A stretch of DNA of 5,565 bases from an uncultured Hungatella sp. (lineage in GTDB: Bacteria; Bacillota; Clostridia; Lachnospirales; Lachnospiraceae), in NCBI GenBank assembly GCA_959018155.1, contig CAUEKH010000194.1, positions 1-5,565 of the forward strand, written 5' to 3'. Within the stretch, counting starts at the first letter, position 1, and every line of letters starts with the position of its first letter. The notes under the pieces are model-generated. The model ran no database searches, was not told where the DNA came from, and saw nothing but the letters and a program-made list of their open reading frames with translations. Of this stretch, positions 1 through 5,565 are shown in pieces. Made by a program: the position numbers and the translations under genes.

Positions 1-2967
1 CATCTTGGAAAATTCGAGGCCATTTTTGCCCAGGGAAATGGCTATCTTGGAATCCGCAACGCGCTGGAAGAGCGGTACGTGGAGGAGACGAGGGACACCT
101 TTATCACAGGCACCTTCAACAAAGCGGGGGAGGACGAGGTGACAGAGTTTCCCAATATCCCGGACGTGACGGCTATGGATATTCTGGTTGACGGATACCG
201 TTTTAACCTGGAAGCCGGCGGGCTGGAGGCGTATTCCCGGGTTTTGAATTTAAAAAACGGGGAGACGGTGAGAAATGTAACGTGGAAATGCCCGTCAGGC
301 GTTACGGTGACGGCTGTATTTAAACGGATGGTGTCCAGGAGCAATGAACATGTGCTTGCCTCCCTGTGCAGCCTTACGTGTGACAGAGACGCGAAAATCG
401 TGATCGAGACGGGAATCCACGGTGATGTGACAAACCAGGGAGCCATGCACTTTAAGAATTTAAGGCGGCGCGTCCATGACGGCGTTTATATGCAGCTTCT
501 GGCTGAGACGACGGAGTCCGGCGTCTGGGCCGCTGTCCACAGCGCGTGCCGGTTAAATAAAGAGGTGAAGGCCCTCCCGGTTATGGGCCGCCGCAACCTG
601 GACTTGCGCTATACCATAGAACTTCCGGCAGGGGAAGAACTCCGCCTGGAAAAAATAACAGCCGTCCATTCTTCCAGAGATCTGGCCTATGAGAAAAATG
701 AGGCCGGCTTTGATATGGCAGAGACTTTAAAGTGCGACGGGATGGCGTGTCTGAAGGAAGCGTTTGAGAAGGGGTATGATATTCTGCTGTCGGAATCGGA
801 ACGGGAGTGGGCGAAGTTCTGGGAGGATCAGGGCGTTGTCATTGAGGGAGACGCCGGTATTTACCAGCTTGCCATGCGTTTCGCACAGTACCATCTGGAA
901 ATCATGGTGAAGAAGGATGACAACCGTGTGGGAATCGGCGCCAAGGCTCTCACAGGCGAGGGTTACAAGGGCCATTCCTTCTGGGATACGGAAATGTTTA
1001 TTCTGCCGTATTTCACTTTAACGGATCCGGAGACAGCCAGGACGCTTTTGGAGTACCGCTACCGGAATTTATACGGCGCTCACAAGAAGGCGCGGGAAAA
1101 TGGCTGGAAGGGTGCCATGTATCCGTGGGAATGCGCCTGGATCGACGACGGCGAGGTGACTCCGCTCTATCTCGGGGCCGACGTGGTAACCGGAAAAGTA
1201 CAGAAATGTTTAACCGGCCTGATTGAGCACCATATCAGCGCTGATGTCGCATATGCGGTATGGCAGTACTATGAGTCCACCGGGGATGTCGACTATATGG
1301 AAAAGTACGGCTATGAGATTATTCTGGATACCGCGCTGTTCTGGGCGGATCGTCTGGAGTACAATAAGGAACTTGACCGGTACGAGATTAATGACGTCAT
1401 TGGCCCGGATGAGTACAAAGAGCACGTAGACAATAACGCCTATACGAATTATATGGCGGACTATAACATGGCGCTGGCAGAACGTGTTATGGAGACTCTT
1501 AAAGAGCAGGGCGGCAAGACGGCGGAGAGACTGGATGAACAGTTCCATTTCGGAGAGTTGGAGAGCCTTCTTGCGGAGCGGAGAGCGAAACTCTACTTAC
1601 CGAAACCAAACGGGGAAGGGATTGTTCCGCAGACCGATCAGTATCTGGGCCTGACGCCGTTAGATTTGACGAAATACAAGACATCAGGAACTGTGCTGGG
1701 AATCCACAATGATTACAACATGGAACAGCTCGGAAAGCTGATGGTTTCCAAGCAGGCCGACACCGTGATGCTGGACTTTGTACTGCCGGATTTATTTCCG
1801 CAGGAGGTGAAGGAGAAGAACTTTGATTTCTATGAAGATAAGACACTTCACGACTCTTCCTTAAGCCGCTGCGTCCACACCGTACTGGCAAATGATTACG
1901 GCAAGACAGAGATGGCCATGAAGCTGTACAACGGCGCCTGCATGACGGATCTGGGGCCGAATATGAAATCTTCGGATGAAGGAATCCATAGCGCATCCAT
2001 TGGCGGCATCTGGCTTGCCACGGTGATGGGCTTTGGAGGAGTCCGAATCCGCCACGGAAAGCTGGTTATCAATCCGGCGCTTCCTGAGGGCTGGAAATCT
2101 TTGCAATTTGTGTTATACTGGCAGGGGGAGAGGCTTGTTGTGAAAGCCGGAACCGACTCTGTGGAAGTCAGAAATGAGGGAAATGCGCCTGTTACCGTCA
2201 CTGTCCGGGAACAGGAAATCACGGTCTGTCCGAACCAGGGCTGTAATGAGAACTGGTCGGAGAACTGCCAGGAGAACTGCCAGGAGAGTTGCCCGGAGAA
2301 CTGCCAGGAAAGCAGCCAGGAAGGAAAAAGGAAGTACCGGGGGATTATTTTCGACTTGGATGGCGTAATCTGCCATACGGACCAGTACCATTACCAGGCG
2401 TGGAAGTCCGTTGCTGATGAACTGGGAATCTATTTCGACGAGGTCATCAACAACCGCCTGCGGGGCGTCAGCCGGAAGGAAAGCTTTGAAATCATTCTGG
2501 AGCGGTATGACGGCGTGATGGATGAGGAGACGAAGCTTCACTACCTGGAAAAGAAGAATGATCTGTACCGCCAGCTTTTAGAGCGGATGACAGAGGACGA
2601 TTTAGACAAAGAAACGAAGCGGACGTTGGAGGAACTCCGGGCCGAAAATTTCCTTTTAGCCATCGGTTCTTCCAGTAAAAATGCCGGATTGATTCTGAAT
2701 CACTTAGGACTTGGCGAGTTCTTTGACGCGGTGTCTGACGGGAATGTGATTACCCATTCGAAACCACATCCGGAGGTTTTCTTAAAGGCGGCGGCTATGC
2801 TGGGACTGGAGGCCGGGGAGTGTCTTGTGGTGGAAGACGCGGTGGCCGGTTTACAGGCGGCAAAAGCAGGCGGAATGGACTGTGCGGCAATCGGGGATGC
2901 CCGGGACAGCGAACTGGCGGATTACAGACTCGATACATTTGCAGACCTGCTGACTTCTGTGCGATAA
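1..2967 (+). CDS. 5'-truncated fusion enzyme: GH65 alpha-glucoside phosphorylase joined to beta-phosphoglucomutase
   Basis: The reading frame is open from the first base (988 codons here, then tandem stops TAATAA). Numbering below counts from the first codon in the window. The opening residues, with FAQGNGYLGIRNALEE, are the conserved start region of GH65, so the true start is probably some 15-25 codons upstream; the GTG at 79 is internal. Residues about 1-285 look like the N-terminal beta-sandwich, 285-680 the (alpha/alpha)6 barrel, and 680-742 the C-terminal beta domain. GHSFWDTE (about 324-331) and GPDEYKEHVDNN are family hallmarks. E471 (codon at 1411) aligns with the general acid of maltose phosphorylase; KQAD (584-587) and HDSSLS (617-622) fit the phosphate site. 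The expected reaction is inverting phosphorolysis of an alpha-glucose disaccharide to beta-glucose 1-phosphate. Residues 743-777 are a Cys-rich linker and 778-988 a complete beta-phosphoglucomutase. The cytoplasm is the likely location. Substrate (maltose, kojibiose, nigerose or other) cannot be fixed from sequence alone. Family assignment is very sure. Confidence 0.95.
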   Translation, partial: HLGKFEAIFAQGNGYLGIRNALEERYVEETRDTFITGTFNKAGEDEVTEFPNIPDVTAMDILVDGYRFNLEAGGLEAYSRVLNLKNGETVRNVTWKCPSGVTVTAVFKRMVSRSNEHVLASLCSLTCDRDAKIVIETGIHGDVTNQGAMHFKNLRRRVHDGVYMQLLAETTESGVWAAVHSACRLNKEVKALPVMGRRNLDLRYTIELPAGEELRLEKITAVHSSRDLAYEKNEAGFDMAETLKCDGMACLKEAFEKGYDILLSESEREWAKFWEDQGVVIEGDAGIYQLAMRFAQYHLEIMVKKDDNRVGIGAKALTGEGYKGHSFWDTEMFILPYFTLTDPETARTLLEYRYRNLYGAHKKARENGWKGAMYPWECAWIDDGEVTPLYLGADVVTGKVQKCLTGLIEHHISADVAYAVWQYYESTGDVDYMEKYGYEIILDTALFWADRLEYNKELDRYEINDVIGPDEYKEHVDNNAYTNYMADYNMALAERVMETLKEQGGKTAERLDEQFHFGELESLLAERRAKLYLPKPNGEGIVPQTDQYLGLTPLDLTKYKTSGTVLGIHNDYNMEQLGKLMVSKQADTVMLDFVLPDLFPQEVKEKNFDFYEDKTLHDSSLSRCVHTVLANDYGKTEMAMKLYNGACMTDLGPNMKSSDEGIHSASIGGIWLATVMGFGGVRIRHGKLVINPALPEGWKSLQFVLYWQGERLVVKAGTDSVEVRNEGNAPVTVTVREQEITVCPNQGCNENWSENCQENCQESCPENCQESSQEGKRKYRGIIFDLDGVICHTDQYHYQAWKSVADELGIYFDEVINNRLRGVSRKESFEIILERYDGVMDEETKLHYLEKKNDLYRQLLERMTEDDLDKETKRTLEELRAENFLLAIGSSSKNAGLILNHLGLGEFFDAVSDGNVITHSKPHPEVFLKAAAMLGLEAGECLVVEDAVAGLQAAKAGGMDCAAIGDARDSELADYRLDTFADLLTSVR
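2248..2319 (+). repeat. Six 12-bp tandem units encoding a Glu-Asn-Cys-Gln-type linker
   Basis: In-frame 12-bp units start at 2248, 2260, 2272, 2284, 2296 and 2308. They encode the tetrads ENWS, ENCQ, ENCQ, ESCP, ENCQ and ESSQ. Three units (2260, 2272, 2296) are identical at all 12 bases (gagaactgccag); the outer ones are degenerate, as expected for an ageing minisatellite. The repeat sits exactly between the last beta strands of the GH65 C-terminal domain and the HAD domain. It carries four cysteines, and two more lie just upstream (codons at 2227 and 2242). Because the unit is a multiple of three, gain or loss of copies by slippage would change linker length without a frameshift. Confidence 0.9.
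2332..2964 (+). other. beta-phosphoglucomutase (HAD) domain of the fusion protein
   Basis: This is a domain of the same polypeptide, listed separately because it is a full second enzyme converting beta-glucose 1-phosphate to glucose 6-phosphate. It lines up with Lactococcus lactis beta-phosphoglucomutase with almost no gaps. Numbering is from the first codon in the window. Nucleophile D785 and acid/base D787 lie in FDLDGV (codons from 2353). T793 and H797 match the Thr16 and His20 of the hinge and cap-closing region. GVSR with R825 matches the Arg49 phosphate contact. S890 and K893 in SSSK match Ser114 and Lys117. K921 in SKPHPE matches Lys145. E945-D946 in VVEDAVAGLQAA match the Mg-binding Glu169-Asp170. 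Nothing catalytic is missing. There is no ATG, GTG or TTG codon at the domain boundary, so it is not expected to be made separately. The correspondence to L. lactis numbering is from memory of the family. Confidence 0.93.
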
Positions 2968-2978
2968 TAAAAAAGATT

Positions 2979-2991
2979 GTGAGGGTATGAT
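2979..2991 (+). promoter_or_regulatory. Ribosome binding site of the GH13 gene
   Basis: A purine-rich GAGGG (2981-2985) sits six bases before the ATG at 2992. This supports 2992 as the start; the earlier ATG at 2987 is out of frame and too close to the site. The intergenic gap is 24 bases with no room for a terminator or full promoter, so the GH13 gene should be co-transcribed with the fusion gene. Confidence 0.75.
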
Positions 2992-4698
2992 ATGGAGAAG
3001 AAATGGTGGAAAGAATCGGTCGTTTATCAGGTTTATCCGAGAAGTTTCTGTGACAGCAACGGGGACGGAATCGGAGATTTGGCAGGAATCACAGGGAAAC
3101 TCGACTACTTAAAGGAACTGGGGATCGATGTAGTCTGGCTGTCGCCGGTCTATGATTCCCCGAACGATGACAACGGCTACGATATCCGGGATTACAGGGC
3201 CATTATGAAGGAATTTGGCACCATGGAGCAGTTTGAGGAGTTGTTAAAACAGGCCCATGAGCGGGGAATTAAGATCGTCATGGATCTGGTGGTGAACCAT
3301 ACGTCTGACGAGCATCAGTGGTTCGTGGAGAGCCGCAAATCAAAGGATAACCCGTACCGCGACTACTACATCTGGAAGGACGGCGTGGACGGAAAAGAGC
3401 CGAATAACTGGGGTTCCTGCTTCTCCGGCCCGGCGTGGGAATATGTGGAATGTCCTCCTGGCGAAGGTTCGGCGGAGGGTGACGGGGCTTCCGGCCAGTA
3501 TTTCCTTCATTTATTCTCAAAAAAGCAGCCTGATTTAAACTGGGAGAACCCGGTGGTCAGAAATGAAGTCTACGATATGATGAAATGGTGGCTGGACAAG
3601 GGCATCGACGGCTTCCGCATGGATGTGATCAGCCTGATCTCCAAGCCGGAGGGGATGCCTGATGGGGAGCCGATGTTAAATGGCTACGCCAGCTTCAATG
3701 TGGCTGCCAACGGCCCTCACGTTCATGAGTATTTACAGGAGATGAACCGTGAAGTCTTAAGCAAGTACGATATCATGACGGTCGGCGAGTGTTCCGGCGT
3801 CACGATTGACGAGGCGAAAAAGTACGCGGGCAGTGACAGGAATGAACTTAGCATGGTATTCCAGTTTGAGCACATGGATGTGGACGCCGACCCCAACAAT
3901 AAATGGACCGATAAGAAAATGCGTCTGACCGATTTAAAGAAGATTATGAGCAAATGGCAGAACGAGCTGGCCGATGTGGCGTGGAACAGCCTTTTCTGGG
4001 ACAACCATGATCAGCCGAGAGTCGTTTCGAGATTTGGAAATGATTCTCCCAAATACCGTGAAAAATCCGCGAAAATGCTGGCGACGTGCTTACATATGAT
4101 GCAGGGAACGCCTTACGTCTATCAGGGCGAGGAACTGGGAATGACCAACGTGCCGTTTGAGAAGATTGAGGATTTCCGGGATTTGGACAGCATCAATGCC
4201 TACCATGAACTGACGGGAAAAGGAATTTTCACGGAAGCTGAGATGATTAAATATCTCCGTGTCAAGAGCCGTGATAATGCCAGAACTCCGATGCAGTGGG
4301 ATGCAAGTGAGAACGCCGGATTCTCTTCCGGAACGCCGTGGATTATGGTAAATCCCAATTATAAGGAGATTAACGCCAGTGAACAGACCTCCCGCGCTGA
4401 CTCCGTATTCCATTACTACCAGAAACTGATAGCGCTTCGTCATCAGCACGACATCATCGTATACGGATCCTATGAGCTGCTGCTTCCTGAGGATGAGAAA
4501 GTGTATGCGTATGTGAGAAAACTCGACGGTCAGGAACTGCTGACAGTCTGCAATTTTACCGATGAAGAGGTGACGGCGGAAGTGCCGGAGAAGTTTGAGG
4601 CGGGAACTGTGCTGATTTCCAATGAAGATGAGGTAAAATGGGAAGCCGGGAAGATGATTTTACGGCCTTATGAGGCGGTGGCTGTTCTGATTGGGTAA
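2992..4698 (+). CDS. malL: GH13 oligo-1,6-glucosidase (isomaltase-type alpha-glucosidase)
   Basis: This 568-residue protein has the usual length for the oligo-1,6-glucosidase subfamily and should hydrolyse terminal alpha-1,6-linked glucose from isomaltose, panose and short isomalto-oligosaccharides in the cytoplasm; no signal peptide is seen. The catalytic barrel starts at WWKESVVYQVYPRSF. DSNGDGIGD (21-29) matches the family calcium loop. Conserved regions follow in order: DLVVNH (98-103), QPDLN (179-183), GFRMDV with nucleophile D211, TVGE with acid/base E266, and NHDQPR with D340. Valine 212, straight after the nucleophile, is the residue linked to alpha-1,6 preference; alpha-1,4-acting relatives carry Ala or Thr. 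The last 80 or so residues form the C-terminal beta domain. An extra Gly/Glu-rich stretch of about 12 residues lies at 152-168. The gene follows the phosphorylase-mutase gene by 24 bases and ends before a strong terminator. Trehalose-6-phosphate hydrolase or plain maltase is less likely. The symbol follows the Bacillus subtilis homologue. Confidence 0.92.
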   Translation: MEKKWWKESVVYQVYPRSFCDSNGDGIGDLAGITGKLDYLKELGIDVVWLSPVYDSPNDDNGYDIRDYRAIMKEFGTMEQFEELLKQAHERGIKIVMDLVVNHTSDEHQWFVESRKSKDNPYRDYYIWKDGVDGKEPNNWGSCFSGPAWEYVECPPGEGSAEGDGASGQYFLHLFSKKQPDLNWENPVVRNEVYDMMKWWLDKGIDGFRMDVISLISKPEGMPDGEPMLNGYASFNVAANGPHVHEYLQEMNREVLSKYDIMTVGECSGVTIDEAKKYAGSDRNELSMVFQFEHMDVDADPNNKWTDKKMRLTDLKKIMSKWQNELADVAWNSLFWDNHDQPRVVSRFGNDSPKYREKSAKMLATCLHMMQGTPYVYQGEELGMTNVPFEKIEDFRDLDSINAYHELTGKGIFTEAEMIKYLRVKSRDNARTPMQWDASENAGFSSGTPWIMVNPNYKEINASEQTSRADSVFHYYQKLIALRHQHDIIVYGSYELLLPEDEKVYAYVRKLDGQELLTVCNFTDEEVTAEVPEKFEAGTVLISNEDEVKWEAGKMILRPYEAVAVLIG

Positions 4699-4739
4699 GA
4701 GAACAGGGGAAAACTGCCGTCAGATAGCGACAATATAAC

Positions 4740-4780
4740 AAAAAGCGGATTTGTGATAATTCATCATAAATCCGCTTTTT
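4740..4780. terminator. Strong bidirectional rho-independent terminator
   Basis: The arms 4740-4757 and 4763-4780 form an 18-pair stem with one G-U wobble (4753 with 4767) and a five-base loop aattc. The outer five pairs are A-T, giving a T run on the 3' side of either strand after the core gcggat/atccgc. It lies 41 bases after the stop of the GH13 gene and 91 bases past the stop of the opposing TrhA gene, so it can end transcripts from both sides. Confidence 0.92.
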
Positions 4781-4853
4781 AAAGTCCTGACCTACAGGAT
4801 ACTCTAAGCTTTATACCGCACTCAGAACAGAGAGTCCTGTTTTAACGGCAACG

Positions 4854-4879
4854 AGTGTTTAAGCCAAGTGTTTAAGCCA
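4854..4879. repeat. Perfect 13-bp tandem duplication across a stop codon
   Basis: agtgtttaagcca occurs at 4854-4866 and again directly at 4867-4879. The second copy contains the stop codon of the minus-strand TrhA gene (tta at 4872-4874) and its final alanine codon. The first copy lies just downstream of that gene in its direction of transcription. The duplication adds a second, out-of-frame gct-taa after the real stop and does not alter the protein. Confidence 0.9.
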
Positions 4880-5519
4880 CAAACTGATACATCATGATAT
4901 AGTGGCAGAGGCTTCCGCCCATGACAAAGAGGTGGAAAATCTCGTGGGATCCGAAATACTTATGTCTGGAATTGAAAATCGGCAGCTTCAGTGCGTAGAT
5001 GATGCCGCCTGCTGTGTAAATAATACCGCCAGCCAGCAGCCACCCAAAAGCGGCTCTCGGAAGCGCGTTGATAATCTTGCTGAATGCCAGGACGCATACC
5101 CAGCCCATGGCGATATAAAGGACTGATGAAAACCATTTCGGACAATAGATCCAGCACGCCTTGATGATAATACCGGTGATGGCGATTCCCCAGACGAGAG
5201 CCAGCAGCCCCCAGCCGGTCCTGTCACCCAGAACGATCAGGCAGACCGGTGTGTAAGTACCTGCAATCAGAATAAATATCATCATATGATCAATTTTTTT
5301 CAAAATCTTGTTGACCTTCGGAGAAATATCCAGGGTATGATAAATGGTGCTCGCCGCATAGAGTAAAATCATGCTGATAATAAATACGGTCAGGGCCACA
5401 AGGTGGAGCCGCCCGTCTGAGGAGGCTTTTAAAAGTAATGGAGTGGCGGCAAACAGCGCCAGCAGCATACCGATGAAATGGGTGATTGCGCTTCCTGGGT
5501 CTTTAATTTTAAATTTCAT
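4872..5519 (-). CDS. trhA: Hemolysin III / TrhA family (PAQR-type) seven-helix membrane protein
   Basis: The 215-residue protein is the normal length for bacterial hemolysin III/TrhA proteins of the PAQR superfamily, which are linked to membrane lipid and energy homeostasis; a haemolytic role is doubtful for most members. Seven hydrophobic segments are visible, at about 13-30, 39-61, 78-97, 103-122, 131-149, 159-178 and 192-212, after a short basic start (MKFKIK). The metal-site signatures are present: S57-x3-H61 in ASTIYHT, D77 before HMMIFILIAGTYTP, and H192-x3-H196 in GSHEIFH. These match the Ser/His/Asp/His set of the superfamily, which has been proposed to act as a zinc-dependent hydrolase. 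The start at 5519 is supported by a near-ideal ribosome binding site. The gene converges on the alpha-glucoside operon and has no evident functional tie to it. Its biochemical activity is not established. Confidence 0.93.
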   Translation of the reverse strand: MKFKIKDPGSAITHFIGMLLALFAATPLLLKASSDGRLHLVALTVFIISMILLYAASTIYHTLDISPKVNKILKKIDHMMIFILIAGTYTPVCLIVLGDRTGWGLLALVWGIAITGIIIKACWIYCPKWFSSVLYIAMGWVCVLAFSKIINALPRAAFGWLLAGGIIYTAGGIIYALKLPIFNSRHKYFGSHEIFHLFVMGGSLCHYIMMYQFVA

Positions 5520-5527
5520 AATGGATT

Positions 5528-5534
5528 CCTCCTT
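5528..5534 (-). promoter_or_regulatory. Ribosome binding site of the TrhA gene
   Basis: On the minus strand this reads AAGGAGG, a full match to the Shine-Dalgarno consensus, with eight bases to the ATG at 5519-5517. It fixes the start of the TrhA gene. Confidence 0.9.
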
Positions 5535-5552
5535 ATTTGATGTGATTTGAAT

Positions 5553-5558
5553 ATTGTA
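5553..5558 (-). promoter_or_regulatory. Possible -10 element for the TrhA gene
   Basis: The minus strand reads TACAAT (five of six to TATAAT), about 33 bases upstream of the ATG, which would give a leader of roughly 25-30 bases. The matching -35 element would fall outside the window, so this is only a candidate. Confidence 0.35.
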
Positions 5559-5565
5559 TGATGTA

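Noticed and set aside
79..81. GTG as the start codon of the GH65 fusion gene
   Set aside because: The frame is open to base 1 and the residues before it carry the conserved GNGYLGIR motif of GH65, so the protein starts upstream of the window.
2091..2119. Promoter-like extended -10 (TGTTATACT at 2111-2119) inside the fusion gene
   Set aside because: The -10 is a good match, but the -35 region (ctggaa) is poor, it lies in coding sequence, and no suitable start codon for the mutase domain follows. Probably chance, though it could yield a minor transcript of the GH13 gene.
2248..2319. CRISPR-like or regulatory repeat array
   Set aside because: The units are 12 bp, directly abutting, in frame and degenerate without spacers, so they are a coding minisatellite rather than an array.
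1210..2541. Several minus-strand and alternate-frame open frames of 64-165 codons across the fusion gene
   Set aside because: They lie opposite or out of frame within a well-supported enzyme gene, have low-complexity or unrecognisable translations, and lack convincing ribosome binding sites.
4785..4842. Small hairpins between the terminator and the TrhA stop (tcctg/cagga at 4785-4799; gaacag/ctgttt at 4825-4842)
   Set aside because: The stems are only five or six pairs and lack a following T run in the proper place; they are well within chance for a 90-base spacer.
4902..5227. Open frames overlapping the TrhA gene on both strands
   Set aside because: They are shadows of the strongly supported TrhA coding frame, with no family motif.

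Overview
The window looks like a piece of a Firmicutes chromosome, most likely a gut Lachnospiraceae (Clostridium cluster XIVa-type) bacterium. This rests on a G+C content of about one half by eye, strong AAGGAGG-type ribosome binding sites, and clostridial-looking GH65, GH13 and TrhA proteins. The taxonomic placement is inference. No tRNA, rRNA, CRISPR array, insertion sequence or phage gene was seen.

Layout. Positions 1-2967 (+) hold a large fusion protein whose N-terminus lies off the left edge. It joins a glycoside hydrolase family 65 (GH65) alpha-glucoside phosphorylase to a complete beta-phosphoglucomutase of the HAD superfamily. Between the two is a Cys/Glu/Asn/Gln-rich linker built from six 12-bp tandem units (2248-2319). 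After 24 bases, with its own ribosome binding site, comes a GH13 oligo-1,6-glucosidase (2992-4698, +). A strong, symmetric hairpin terminator (4740-4780) separates this operon from a convergent gene. That gene, at 4872-5519 (-), encodes a seven-helix hemolysin III/TrhA (PAQR-type) membrane protein. A perfect 13-bp tandem duplication (4854-4879) straddles its stop codon.

How the genes work together. The GH65 part should split an alpha-linked glucose disaccharide with phosphate, giving beta-glucose 1-phosphate and free glucose (or another acceptor). The fused mutase should turn beta-glucose 1-phosphate into glucose 6-phosphate, so one polypeptide would carry two consecutive steps and save one ATP per disaccharide. 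The GH13 enzyme should trim alpha-1,6-linked glucose from isomalto-oligosaccharides, panose or similar starch- and dextran-derived sugars. Together they form a cytoplasmic alpha-glucoside utilisation operon; transporter and regulator genes, if present, lie to the left of the window. The TrhA gene is on the opposite strand and probably unrelated in function.

The most notable points are the phosphorylase-mutase fusion with all mutase catalytic residues intact, its cysteine-bearing repeat linker, and a possible relic of a former mutase start site at the junction. I see no clearly undescribed system; the individual families are all well known.
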